From: Candidatus Rifleibacteriota bacterium
GTDB taxonomy: Bacteria; Muiribacteriota; Ozemobacteria; Ozemobacterales; Ozemobacteraceae
Length of the DNA stretch: 64,000 bases
Assembly: GCA_015233565.1 (NCBI GenBank)
Contig: JADFXM010000026.1
Span: 41,469-105,468 of the forward strand
Direction of reading: 5' to 3'
In this document: one piece after another, positions 52,701 to 61,623 of the stretch
How the letters are laid out: each line of letters opens with the position of its first letter
How positions within the stretch are numbered: position 1 is the first letter of the stretch
Made by a program: the position numbers and the translations under genes
Notes under the pieces: model-generated
The model's input: the letters and a program-made list of their open reading frames with translations, nothing else
Database searches by the model: none
What the model was told of the DNA's origin: nothing

Positions 52701-54862
52701 GCCACGGTCATAGTAATTTGGGCACTTCCCGTTTTCCCGATGGAATCGGTTACTTTAACTACAAAGGTAAATGTGCCGACAGTGGTTGAAATTCCACTCA
52801 GAGTTCCGTTTGAATTAAAAGTAATACCTGGAGGGATTGTCCCTGACAATAGTTCCCATTTTAAAGCACCGGTTGCACCATTTGCAGTCAGAGTTGCAGA
52901 ATAAGTGGCTGCAACATAGGTAAAGGCACCCACAGAACCAGTAGCAATGACTAATTGAGTTGTAGAATCGACAAAAATCGCAGAAGTAATCTGAGCTGTT
53001 TTTCCATTCGAATCAACAACCTGAACAGCGAAAGTAAACGTTCCAACATCAGTTGGAGATCCAGTGAGCCTTCCGTCTGAAGAAAGTGAGAGACCCGTTG
53101 GAAGGTTGCCGCTTTGGAGGCTGAAAGAATAAGAAGAGACACCACCCGTAACAGAATACACCGCCGCAATTGGCGTATTCACAAGAGTTGAAGAAGGAAC
53201 ATTTGAAGTAATCGTTAAAGCAGGGATAACCTGGATAGAATACTTCTTATAAGCTTCCAAATTATTTGCATCAATTGCCCTCAAGGTAAACTCAAAGGCC
53301 CCTGCTGCAGCAACTGTGCCACTAATCGAATCAGGTGAAACAAGACTCAAACCGGTTGGAAGAGATCCTGAGGCAACTGACCATTTCAGGGGAGCAGTTC
53401 CACCTTGGGAAACCAGTTTCGCTGACCAGACATCATTCACATATACCGGTGAGGTAAAGTCAGTAGTGATCGAGAAAGCAGCAATCGTAATCGAGAAATC
53501 CTGGGTTGCCGAGTGTCCAAATGAATCAACAACTTTTGCGGTAAAGAAATAATTCCCACCACTTGTTGGAATCCCGGTGATTATGCCAGTCGAGCTGGCG
53601 AGGCTCGTTCCGAGAGGAAGCGATCCGCTACTGATTTGGAATGAATAAGGCGGAGTTCCTCCCATTGCGGACAAAGTTGCGGAATAAGATTGCCCAGGAA
53701 TTCCAATGGGAAGAGCAACCTGCAAAAGGGCCATCGTAACAGGAGTTTGCGAAACACCCTTCACTCTTGCATCCTGGCAATCGGAATTAACCCAACTGAT
53801 ATTGGTATCAGGATCAAATTCCCTGAAGCTCAGTAAACCGAAGTTTTCTCCTAACGACCACTCTTCAGCGCCTGACAAGACACCGTCAGGTGAACTTCCA
53901 CCTAAATAGTGCCACGTAAAGCGGATTGGAAAAGTTCTCAAAGTGCCAAAAATTAAAGTGGAAATAGTTGGCTGCAAAACCTGAATTACAATTTGTTTAG
54001 AATAGGTAACAGAATTGATCTTTTCATTTACTGTCCAGGTTGCGATGTCTCCAACTTTGAAATTTTCATCCAGTATTTTCAGAGGTTTTCCGTCGTTGAA
54101 AACATAAGAAGACCCTGAAAGAACACCATAATTCCATAATCCACCATCATTTGAAATACCCCAGGTCAGGTTTGTCATCCCGGCTGGGTTAAGCATGGAA
54201 GCCTTTTTTGAGGCTTTGGACGGCGTTCTGGAAATTGCTGTGCTGACGATAGAAAAAACCCTTTTTCCATCAATAATCTGGGTATTAGGAGAGACAGATA
54301 ATGTCACATCGCGAATTACACCCGCTCTGGAATCATTTGATAAGTATTTCCAAAAATCGCCAGATTGCATTGGAAAGTAGGCCACAGCTGAAAAGGTTTC
54401 AGCATTTGTGGATTCGTTAACCGTTATATTATCGATGTACCATTCATCCGCTTGCTTGACCATCACAAATGTCAAGTCTATCCGGGTTGAATTGGACATT
54501 ATGAAGTAGGCTTTTACTATCGCATCAACTGTTGTGGACTGAATAATTCCATCGGGAGCAATAATGAAAGTGTACGATGAATTATCGGAAGTATCGCCGA
54601 TCTTTTTTCCGAAATCCCAGATGGTCAGGGATTGTGATTGCCCTGAAGTGGCCGCCTGAAGATTGGGTGAGAAATATCTCTGAGCCCCGGCAATATCGCC
54701 TTTAGCCAGAACCTTAGCAAATCCATTGAGGCGTTGGACTATCGGCCCACTGTCAATGGAAGAAACCGGATTAATGCTTCCACCGCCACCGCCGCCGCAT
54801 CCCCATATAAAGAAACCTAGTATCGACAACAAAAATAGACTAAATATTATCTGTTTTTTCAT
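49703..54862 (-). CDS. Giant lipoprotein with Ig-like repeats
   Basis: 1719 residues. Lipoprotein signal with Cys22 (LGFFIWGC, then a Gly run). An NTF2-like domain (about 40-150) and a small beta domain (about 155-375) are followed by five putative Ig (He_PIG) repeats (about 388-815; each has a Y-S-F/L-K-W-type core with S-G-x-L-P-x-G-x-S-L), three Big_5-type Ig domains (about 825-1180; G-A-T-G-and F-x-x-x-M-D motifs), another He_PIG repeat and about 440 C-terminal residues. Near-identical DNA blocks (for example 51730-51850 and 52140-52270) mark recent internal duplication. It is likely anchored in the outer membrane and exposed outside. Third gene of an operon. Confidence 0.82.
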   Translation of the reverse strand: MKKQIIFSLFLLSILGFFIWGCGGGGGGSINPVSSIDSGPIVQRLNGFAKVLAKGDIAGAQRYFSPNLQAATSGQSQSLTIWDFGKKIGDTSDNSSYTFIIAPDGIIQSTTVDAIVKAYFIMSNSTRIDLTFVMVKQADEWYIDNITVNESTNAETFSAVAYFPMQSGDFWKYLSNDSRAGVIRDVTLSVSPNTQIIDGKRVFSIVSTAISRTPSKASKKASMLNPAGMTNLTWGISNDGGLWNYGVLSGSSYVFNDGKPLKILDENFKVGDIATWTVNEKINSVTYSKQIVIQVLQPTISTLIFGTLRTFPIRFTWHYLGGSSPDGVLSGAEEWSLGENFGLLSFREFDPDTNISWVNSDCQDARVKGVSQTPVTMALLQVALPIGIPGQSYSATLSAMGGTPPYSFQISSGSLPLGTSLASSTGIITGIPTSGGNYFFTAKVVDSFGHSATQDFSITIAAFSITTDFTSPVYVNDVWSAKLVSQGGTAPLKWSVASGSLPTGLSLVSPDSISGTVAAAGAFEFTLRAIDANNLEAYKKYSIQVIPALTITSNVPSSTLVNTPIAAVYSVTGGVSSYSFSLQSGNLPTGLSLSSDGRLTGSPTDVGTFTFAVQVVDSNGKTAQITSAIFVDSTTQLVIATGSVGAFTYVAATYSATLTANGATGALKWELLSGTIPPGITFNSNGTLSGISTTVGTFTFVVKVTDSIGKTGSAQITMTVANDLVISGSLPTAGEVNKAYVGSFTVSGGFPPYSFQLTTGNLPDGLSLSTSGNISGTPTATGTFSFRISVSDSKGRTTGANVSIQINPAPAPQPQTLGIVSVFPADGATGVGTGTSITILFNKAMDSTTFTTTNITLVANPGLLTSGKSISASGRNFVMGVGSGTPVLGNISFSGDKTSVTFTPSSPLSYLTNYTATVKAAVKDGSGNSLGQDKVWAFTTVMPPDTTPPTIASVSPASGATGIAVNAPLVVQFSEPMDVTTLTAANITLATQTMLLTSGRSNSSSGRNIVGAGLGTQIPGNILVSVDKTSVTFTPSSPLANLTTYIATVKAAVKDAAGNNMLQDQVWSFTTVMASDTTPPTIISVLPTENATAAPIIDELIIRFSEPMDINSLSTASILLSPGVGQVVNLLWTPDSTSVTFRFLPPLTNGTFYTATVKAGVKDLAGNPMASDKVWSFTTVSAPLVITTPSFLPSANVSNNFSYPLTVGQASGPITWSLVGGNLPPGVSILPTAAIGGSPTTVGSYSFQIQGLETSTGRFATKPFQMFVLPQNPGLFRAIPKFINSTTVEVSFADMANDQIPASIEPSGLGLASFTLTEIANLKPGQSGAVTSAATNSFPIGVAFSPVLGVATLTFQAGTFDPNSPTLFLSVVGLVSKDLGSVVNNAPEQIRNHLAFYAFQSWSDLGMTQPSGAPIKLLPDTAWNTPTTPARLFLVFQEKIISIPIDENLSGNQFNLNVFSSNQTQWYTGLNDPFRDLFGIGNVLLALRKPINGSLAITQQVLDNSGLPSGAYGDIIDPDNKLPTLPTGRFLEYFQVGPDSASSAFVVTDNLQVTSIRGDISNPSNFPFKVVAEDGNFSAARIAAISADDGGLYKLDIAADGSISQSQPTPYFTAANPSSINSKVSMVWMYNVLDSSAPDNVNQFVVTEAEQNRLRYFNDNLDSNPIFTLDTSSQLKTYQGRLNAPSCVALFTKNPTPMSLKDFWILVADADGMQYFRMR

Positions 54863-54878
54863 ATACTTCTAATCCCCT

Positions 54879-56993
54879 CTAAAAATCATATTCCAATGCA
54901 CCGATGTACTCTGTAATTGTCAATGGTTGAATGAAATTCCACAACAACTCCTGGGATCTCGGGTCGAAATCCCTGTAGAACGTATCCTCTTTAGATGCGG
55001 ACACATTAATCGAAAGATCCTTCCTTAGGATATAATGTATCTTTGCCAAGAGAATTGCTTGGCTCTTGGTAGACCAGTCAAAATTTGCAGTGTTAAAATC
55101 GACAAAACTGAACTTACGTGTTCCTGCTTCTATTGAACAATCAAACTTCTTGGGTCTGGCGTAAGTAGCTTGTAAAGAAGATAGAAAATACTTGAAGTTG
55201 GGATAAACCGACGCCTGGTAATCCCTGTTGAGAAATTCGTTTTTCCAGGTGATGTCAACTTGTGCAATCTTCCAGGAGGGTTTGATACCAAGGGTATTTT
55301 CTTTAAAATCAAGAGCGTCGCCCTCGATCGATCCGCGTTTGTGGAAATTGTCCTCAAATTTTACCTTAAAGGATTTGGAAAATTTCTTCTCGACCATAGC
55401 AGCGTATTCATGGTTTCTGTGAGCTTTGGCTCTCAAGTTTTCATCGTTGTAGGTATAAGTGTATTCCAAACGCCCACGAGTATCTTTGTCAATATTGATT
55501 TTCGCAGTGCCTTTCATTTTATATTGCGCATAACCGCGCAATTCATCGCTTGAATAGTCTCTTTGCTGATATTCATCCTCGAATACATAAGAAAACGTTT
55601 TGCTGACAGGAACATCATAGCGGAAACGAAAATAGTTGTCCCAATAATTGGTTCTGAACAAATCTACAGCTTCATTTCCGTAAGTTCGCTTTTCATAAGA
55701 ATCCGAAACGCTGATATCGCTCTTATTGCCCGCGAACGAACGGTTGTATTCCAAGTCATAATTTCCGCCTTTATAATCGAGTGCAGGAGAATTTTTATAC
55801 GATCTTGAATTCTCAATTATTTCCGAATAAAGAGTTCCATTGCGAAGGAAATAAGTCATTTCAGATTGAAAGTTCAACTGCCGGAAATCGGAACGGTCAT
55901 ATTGTGGATAGGCACGAGTTTCCATTCCGACGTTAAATAATCTTTCGTATTTTCCATCTTTGCGGTTCCAGAACAATTCAGCCAAATTATCTGAAAAGTT
56001 CTTCTGATCATTTTCAGGATACCAAATATTATGTAACGTATCTTTAAATGAAAAAGAAGTAATAGGAGAATGTGTCCTAAGCCAGTCAAAGGTCAGGAGG
56101 TTTTCCTTAACCACTTCATTCCTTTGTCTTTCGAGGTATTTTTCATCGAGAACAAATTTATTTCTGGGATCCTGTATATACTGGAGCGTAAATTTTCCCT
56201 GCCGGAAGTTATTTGGAAGGACATTATTCGTAGCAGTGTACAACTCATTTCGATTCCGCAAATCCAGTTTGAAATTTCCGGATACCTTCACTTTTCCAAT
56301 ATCAGCAGTTTTTCCAATTTCAGGAGGCACCAATGTTTCAGAGGCAAGCTCGAATTTCTTTTCTGGCTTTCCAATTTCGCTTGAGGTCGAAGCTAATGGG
56401 GTTTTGTTTTTCTTTTCAGGGGAAGGAGTAACCGGAACATATACATTAGAAGGACTTGTCGGAGCTATTTCAGCTTTTTGCGCTGGTTCGGTTTTTCCAA
56501 TTTTCTCGGTTTTACTCGCTGTTCCGACTGTTTCTGCTGTTTTAGGTGTTTCAACCTTTCCTGGTTTCTCTGCTTTTCCAGTTTCTTCACGATTTTCGAA
56601 GTTGGTCATATAAAATCCACGACATTTTCTGTACGAATCATCCAATCGGAAAAAGCCTTCCATCAAAGCTGATTTATCGGAAGGATCGGAATCCTGAGAG
56701 CTTTTATACAAGTCGTCCATTAAATCGTATCTTTTCTGAACCTGGTCAGAAATTTCTGCGGCTTCAGCGAGAATATCCTCTCCTTTTTTGCTTTTCAAAG
56801 AGATCTCTTCGTTTTTCACCTTGCGATCAAGGTTTTCAAGTTTATGAAGGTTCTCAGTAAAGAACGGTTCATATCTTCGAAAAGCCTCCAAAGCTCCCTG
56901 AGTTGCTGGAGAGATGGCAAAAAGAGAGGTTTGTGAAAAGATGAAAAGAGCTATTACGAAATTTAACAATAATATACGACGATTAGTTATCAT
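54879..56993 (-). CDS. Outer-membrane beta-barrel protein with charged N-terminal domain
   Basis: 704 residues. Signal peptide (about 1-27). A coiled-coil domain (about 30-130) leads into a Lys/Glu/Thr/Pro-rich linker with repeated E-K-x-G/T units (about 135-215), then a long strand-rich part (about 235-704) with alternating aromatic and polar residues and a final Y-D-F, as expected of a barrel. GGAGGAGG precedes the ATG. It lies 16 bases before the giant lipoprotein gene and 23 bases after the FecR gene, so the three are surely one operon. A porin, exporter or assembly barrel is likely; no family name is possible. Confidence 0.75.
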   Translation of the reverse strand: MITNRRILLLNFVIALFIFSQTSLFAISPATQGALEAFRRYEPFFTENLHKLENLDRKVKNEEISLKSKKGEDILAEAAEISDQVQKRYDLMDDLYKSSQDSDPSDKSALMEGFFRLDDSYRKCRGFYMTNFENREETGKAEKPGKVETPKTAETVGTASKTEKIGKTEPAQKAEIAPTSPSNVYVPVTPSPEKKNKTPLASTSSEIGKPEKKFELASETLVPPEIGKTADIGKVKVSGNFKLDLRNRNELYTATNNVLPNNFRQGKFTLQYIQDPRNKFVLDEKYLERQRNEVVKENLLTFDWLRTHSPITSFSFKDTLHNIWYPENDQKNFSDNLAELFWNRKDGKYERLFNVGMETRAYPQYDRSDFRQLNFQSEMTYFLRNGTLYSEIIENSRSYKNSPALDYKGGNYDLEYNRSFAGNKSDISVSDSYEKRTYGNEAVDLFRTNYWDNYFRFRYDVPVSKTFSYVFEDEYQQRDYSSDELRGYAQYKMKGTAKINIDKDTRGRLEYTYTYNDENLRAKAHRNHEYAAMVEKKFSKSFKVKFEDNFHKRGSIEGDALDFKENTLGIKPSWKIAQVDITWKNEFLNRDYQASVYPNFKYFLSSLQATYARPKKFDCSIEAGTRKFSFVDFNTANFDWSTKSQAILLAKIHYILRKDLSINVSASKEDTFYRDFDPRSQELLWNFIQPLTITEYIGALEYDF

Positions 56994-57016
56994 TTGTTGA
57001 ATCCTCCTCCTTGGGG

Positions 57017-59095
57017 TTATTTGAGGAACTTGCTAAGCTGGCTTTGAAGGTCTTGAAGTTGAGTTTGCAATTCTTCAGCAGCAATACCTAGCTGCTGATA
57101 GGTATCCGTGATACGAGTGTAAGTATTTTTCAATTCCTCTTGTTCCGATGTTTGATATTTTTGACTTGCAGCTTTTCTCATAATTGAGTCATATAAGCGC
57201 TGAGCATTGACATAAAGCCTTCGTGCCTTACTGAAATCATTCAAAATGCTAAGAGATTGTCTCAGTCTCACTTCTGGTTGAGCATTTGTCAGACTTTTGT
57301 TGTAAACGTCAATCGAACTACGTAAGTCAGTAATCGATTTTGAAAGAACGTCATCTGTCTGCTGAATTTCAATTAATACAGCCGCATCAATCGGAACAAC
57401 AACCAAATCCCGAAGAATCTTGGACAATTGGTTTTGATAACTTGAAATTTGTTTGGCAAGGTTTTGGGCATCCTTGTCGCCAGAATTGTTATCCATGTAT
57501 GATTGGAGCGATGTAGCTTCTTCAGAAAGTTCTCTTAGAGCACGATTTCCACGATCATTGGCATCGTTGAACCATGTTTGAGATAATCCTCCGGAAGAGC
57601 CCTGAAGATCTTTAAGAATTCCTTCAACATCGTTCCAGCTCGCTGAAACACGGCTTTGAACGTTAAGAACTTCTTCGCTTGTTCCCTTTTGGAAAGAAGC
57701 TCTGAAATATTTGGAAGCATCGCTTTGATAGCTTTGGAGATTTTTTCCGGCATCGGAAACCAATTTTGACAAACCGGCGATCTGGGATCTTTGAGAAGCT
57801 GTTAAATTGGTTTTTCCTCTCGCAGCATCAATTTTATTTTGCCAAGTCAGAAGAGCCTTGGAATCATCCCCCAAAGCACTGAGGAAGCGTTCACATTCCT
57901 TTTTAAAAGCACTGGCATCTTCAGTATTTACCCTATCCGCACTCGAAAGAGATTTAAATTGATCTTGAATAGCTCGGAAAGCATCGCCTTCTTTGCTCTG
58001 AGCCTGTCCTACGAAATCTGTCAGGCCATCTAAATCCAATGCTTCTTCTTGTTCAGTTGTTGCTCCAGTGGAAGTTTGAGTTGTAACAGAAGTGCCTGTT
58101 TGAGTTGTTTGATCAGTTGTTACTGCAGCTTTCCTGAAATTGAACTTCAGCATCTTTCCTATTTCTGATTGGAAGCCCTGAAGTCCCTTTTTGCCATCTG
58201 AAATCATCTTCTGGTAAGTCATTATCTGACTTTTTGAAGCCGCAGAGAGCCCAGCAGTGGCAAGAGCTTTATCAACCTTAGTCTGAAGGCTGTTGAGTAT
58301 TAGAGAATCTTCCATTATTACTCCGGAAAATCTTTCAGCATCTTTTTTGAAACTTTGTGAATCATCATCACTAACGGTTGCAGCGGCAGAAAGGGAATTG
58401 AATTGATCGTTGATTACTTTGAATTTCTCACTTTCATTCTGTTGGATTTGACGAATAGTGTCTGGAACTTCATTCAATTCTATCGAATCGCCCATCTTTG
58501 ATAGTTCGTCTTTCCATTTATCACTTTCTTGCTGAACATTGATTTCCTGCTTCTCAGTTTTTCCACCAGTTTTAACCACCACGGATTCACCTTCGGCTAC
58601 CTGCATGGTCTCTTTGGTTTCATTAATCATTAACTGGGCAATTCCCCGCAAAACTGTAATTCTGTCTTCAGTTTTTGCAGCATTTGTTTCGCAGGTAATG
58701 TTTGTTCCTTTAATACCTGCAACCGCCTGGCTCATTTTCACTTCCATAGTTCCACCAGCGGCCATTTTCTTAACGTTTACCCAGATTTTTCCCTTGACCA
58801 GGTCAATTTTGCTATCCTTTGATGGAGGTGAAGAAATGACTATTTCAGATTCAGCTTTCAAAAGGAAAGTGGACATATCTGTGAAACTTAAAATAGCGCT
58901 CGACTCTTCTCCAGTTACGACGTGATCATTCACCATAATCGTAGTCTGGAGTTTTGCAAATTTCTTGGCATTTTCATTTCCATCCGGAAAAGTCTGAATT
59001 TCCCCATTCAAACTAGAAAATCGGGTTCCCGAATCCTCCGCAAATACTGGGTTAATAAGACAAACCATCATCAAAATCAGAAAGAGTCGTTTCAT
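57017..59095 (-). CDS. FecR-domain periplasmic protein with duplicated coiled-coil unit
   Basis: 692 residues. Signal peptide (MKRLFLILMMVCLINPVFA). A FecR domain (about 45-185; VVTGEESSAILSFTDMSTF, then VKGKIWVNVKKM and AVAGIKGTN). Then two homologous helical units of about 100 residues (around 218-330 and 365-470), which share the pattern I-x-DQF-x-SLS, then a FKK-x-ER-F-S/L helix. A coiled coil (about 480-692) follows. AAGGAG lies before the ATG. It is the first gene of the operon and could be the regulator or periplasmic bridge of the barrel-lipoprotein system. Confidence 0.8.
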   Translation of the reverse strand: MKRLFLILMMVCLINPVFAEDSGTRFSSLNGEIQTFPDGNENAKKFAKLQTTIMVNDHVVTGEESSAILSFTDMSTFLLKAESEIVISSPPSKDSKIDLVKGKIWVNVKKMAAGGTMEVKMSQAVAGIKGTNITCETNAAKTEDRITVLRGIAQLMINETKETMQVAEGESVVVKTGGKTEKQEINVQQESDKWKDELSKMGDSIELNEVPDTIRQIQQNESEKFKVINDQFNSLSAAATVSDDDSQSFKKDAERFSGVIMEDSLILNSLQTKVDKALATAGLSAASKSQIMTYQKMISDGKKGLQGFQSEIGKMLKFNFRKAAVTTDQTTQTGTSVTTQTSTGATTEQEEALDLDGLTDFVGQAQSKEGDAFRAIQDQFKSLSSADRVNTEDASAFKKECERFLSALGDDSKALLTWQNKIDAARGKTNLTASQRSQIAGLSKLVSDAGKNLQSYQSDASKYFRASFQKGTSEEVLNVQSRVSASWNDVEGILKDLQGSSGGLSQTWFNDANDRGNRALRELSEEATSLQSYMDNNSGDKDAQNLAKQISSYQNQLSKILRDLVVVPIDAAVLIEIQQTDDVLSKSITDLRSSIDVYNKSLTNAQPEVRLRQSLSILNDFSKARRLYVNAQRLYDSIMRKAASQKYQTSEQEELKNTYTRITDTYQQLGIAAEELQTQLQDLQSQLSKFLK

Positions 59096-59340
59096 CTCTC
59101 ACTCCTTAAAAAAAGGCAATAAATGCGGACTTTCGCCGCAAAGCCTTCAACTTTACCATGTACAAGTGCATTAGTCAACTAAAGATTTCCCGACCAAGGG
59201 ATTCAAGAAATGAATAATATGTAAAAACATAAAAAAATCAAATTTTTTTTTGTTTCTAGTGTCTTTTTTGAAAAAATGTATAAAATTTGCCCAATTTTGT
59301 TGGCTATTTCAAGATTGAACTATTTGAGCATTTTCACAAA

Positions 59341-59396
59341 TAATACCAATTTCAATTAGTTCGTTCATCTGACCTATTTCGGGCTTCAGGACTGCG
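59341..59396 (-). repeat. Repeat D2, solo end
   Basis: About 56 bases matching the reverse complement of the D2 right end (TACCAATTTCAATTAGTTCG, then TTTCGGGCTTCAGG). It shows that D2 parts occur apart from D1. Confidence 0.6.
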
Positions 59397-59414
59397 TAGC
59401 TACACAACAAACAA

Positions 59415-59442
59415 AGCCGCAATCTATCAACTGATTGCGGCT
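59415..59442 (-). terminator. Terminator of the PfkB kinase gene
   Basis: AGCCGCAATC pairs with GATTGCGGCT (10 bp) around an 8-base loop. Read on the minus strand it is followed by TTTGTTTGTTG. The stop codon is about 190 bases away, across repeat C, so the repeat would be transcribed. Confidence 0.65.
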
Positions 59443-59494
59443 CTGTAAGAGTGATCAACCCCACCCCATTACCCAAAGTAAAATCTGATGGGTA

Positions 59495-59600
59495 TTTTTA
59501 ACAATGAGACGTATTAATGCTAAAATCGTTCAAACCCAACTCCAAAACCAGAATCAAATCGCTTTCGATTTTGCAATTTGTGCCATTCTTAGCAATTATA
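59495..59600 (+). repeat. Dispersed repeat C, copy 2
   Basis: Aligns with 25496-25598 through GTATTAATGCTAAAATC and TTGCAATTTGTGCCATTCTT. About 105 bp, non-coding. Confidence 0.7.
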
Positions 59601-59630
59601 CGTGTCATTGATTTTTAATCTACTGTAACT

Positions 59631-60656
59631 TCAGATAATATATTCAATTCCCTGGATTTTCACTTTCGATTGAGCACCTATTCTACGGATAATATTGGCT
59701 GCCAAAAAGTTTCCGATTTTCAGGCAAAGGCTTAATTTGAGTCCTTTGAATAATCCGTAAAAAAAGCCAGCTTGAAAATTATCACCCGCCCCGTTGGTGT
59801 CTTTGACGTCTTCAACTTTGAAAGCGTTCACTTGTGTTGTACCATTTGGCGTCAATGCCAAAGAACCCTTTTCACCCAATTTCACAACAGCAAGATCAGT
59901 AAAAGTAAGCAATTTTTGGAAATCATCGCCCTCACAAAGAGTTCTGGCCTCATCTTCGTTTGCAAATAAAACATCAACACCGGGTCCAAGAAACTCAAGA
60001 AGCTTTGGGCGAACAGAATTTATTACAAAACTGTCTGCAAGATCGAAAGAAATGTTGGTTCCCATTTTTCGGGCAGTTTCATAAGCATAGCGGGTTGCCT
60101 TGTTGATTGGGTGCTCTCCGCGCAACTCATACGCTGAAAAATGTAAAAATTCCGAATCGGAAATGAGGCTATGAAGAATTTCGTAACTATAGAGTTTCTT
60201 TGTGACACCGAAATCCAAACCAAACGTTCTTTGAGCATCAGGGCTTATAAGCGTGTAGCAAATTCCAGATCTTCCACGTTTGATCGAAACATAGGGATCG
60301 ATATCGTTTTCTCTGAGATTGTTGATATAGGCATAGCCATAATCGTCATTTCCCACGCAACCAATGAATGCACATGAAAGTCCCAGGTTGCTGGCACCGT
60401 AAATTACGTTGGTTGGCGACCCCCCGGGAGAAATCGTTGGAAGGTGTTTTTCAGCCAACTTCTGAAGTTTTTTGTGATTAGCAGCATTAATCTCAATACT
60501 GTTGCCTTTAATCAAATCAAGCTCAGACAGTTCTTCATCTTGAACTTCAATGATTACATCTGTAAGAGCATCGGAAATAGCCGTCAGATGGTATTTTTTC
60601 TGACTTTCCCGGGGTAATTGGAAAACGTCTTTTGCAAATTTTTTAATTGCCGTCAT
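59631..60656 (-). CDS. PfkB-family sugar/nucleoside kinase
   Basis: 341 residues, cytoplasmic. The PfkB family N-terminal motif (GGSPTNVIYGASNLGLSCAF then GCVGNDDYG) and C-terminal ATP/catalytic motif (DTNGAGDNFQAGFFYGL with the catalytic Asp of GAGD) are both present. The overall layout resembles adenosine kinase-like members. It phosphorylates a sugar, nucleoside or similar hydroxyl; the substrate cannot be fixed by sequence alone. No sugar operon lies alongside. The Shine-Dalgarno is weak. Confidence 0.88.
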   Translation of the reverse strand: MTAIKKFAKDVFQLPRESQKKYHLTAISDALTDVIIEVQDEELSELDLIKGNSIEINAANHKKLQKLAEKHLPTISPGGSPTNVIYGASNLGLSCAFIGCVGNDDYGYAYINNLRENDIDPYVSIKRGRSGICYTLISPDAQRTFGLDFGVTKKLYSYEILHSLISDSEFLHFSAYELRGEHPINKATRYAYETARKMGTNISFDLADSFVINSVRPKLLEFLGPGVDVLFANEDEARTLCEGDDFQKLLTFTDLAVVKLGEKGSLALTPNGTTQVNAFKVEDVKDTNGAGDNFQAGFFYGLFKGLKLSLCLKIGNFLAANIIRRIGAQSKVKIQGIEYII

Positions 60657-60948
60657 ATCGAAAGCTTATTTGTTCCCAGCTTTAAAGTCAACCCAATAAT
60701 TAAAAATGTTCAAAAATCAACAGACTTTTTGATATCTTATGCAACTCTTCACTGGACGCATTTTTTAGAAATCCTGAAAAAGTCATGAGAACTTAAGAAA
60801 CTCCTCATGAATACAAACGTTTCCCTTGCCAAAATCAAAAAAGTGCGAAACTCCACAGAGCAATAAATTCATGATATAATCCCTTTCTATTTTGGCCAGC
60901 TAGAGATAGCCAATTTAGAAAAACAAATTTTGAGTGAAACGGAATCAT

Positions 60949-61623
60949 ATGGAATTTATTTCCCATTTTTTTGCATTTCTTGTTCAATTTGCTGATTTCT
61001 GCCTACACCTAGACCTTCGTTTAAACGAAATAATTGTAAATTATGGTCCGTGGGTATATGGACTTATTTTTCTGGTAGTATTTTGTGAAACCGGGTTGGT
61101 GGTAACACCGTTTTTACCGGGTGATTCCCTACTATTCGCCATTGGGGCAATCGCGGCCGGAGGTTCACTGAAAATCCACCTGTCCATTTTATTGCTTTCC
61201 ACAGCTGCAATTCTTGGAGATACCGTCAACTACTGGATCGGAAAAATGATAGGTCCCAAAATTTTCAATAAGGAAAAGTCCTTATTTTTCAATCCTGAAC
61301 ACCTTCAAAGAACCCATAATTTCTACGAAAAGTATGGGGGAAAAACAATTATTATTGCCAGATTCATGCCGATTATTCGGACATTCGCTCCCTTCGTAGC
61401 GGGAATAGGAAAAATGACCTATTCGAAATTTCTTCTTTATAACGTTATTGGAGGAGCACTTTGGGTAATATTGATAGCTTATTCCGGTTATTTTTTCGGA
61501 AATCTTCCAATCGTAAAACAAAATTTTGGCCTGGTAATCCTTGGAATCATCATAATTTCGATTCTTCCTGCAGTTTTTGAATATTTTCAGCACAGGAAAG
61601 AGTCGGCAAAAATTTCAGCTTGA
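60949..61623 (+). CDS. DedA-family membrane protein
   Basis: 224 residues from ATG 60949 (an in-frame GTG at 60934 is the alternative). About five membrane helices. Family motifs: F-L-P-G-D (about 63-67) and the Gly/Arg-containing segment KTIIIARFMPIIRTFAPFVA with the conserved Arg. DedA proteins move or organise phospholipid or undecaprenyl-phosphate carriers in the inner membrane. Its end overlaps the convergent EamA gene by 9 bases. Confidence 0.9.
   Translation: MEFISHFFAFLVQFADFCLHLDLRLNEIIVNYGPWVYGLIFLVVFCETGLVVTPFLPGDSLLFAIGAIAAGGSLKIHLSILLLSTAAILGDTVNYWIGKMIGPKIFNKEKSLFFNPEHLQRTHNFYEKYGGKTIIIARFMPIIRTFAPFVAGIGKMTYSKFLLYNVIGGALWVILIAYSGYFFGNLPIVKQNFGLVILGIIIISILPAVFEYFQHRKESAKISA

Larger units (their letters stand above)
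59096..59630. other. Intergenic region with repeat C, a D2 end and a terminator
   Basis: Upstream of the FecR operon. It holds a solo D2 end (59341-59396), the PfkB terminator (59415-59442) and repeat C copy 2 (59495-59600). No gene. Confidence 0.65.
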
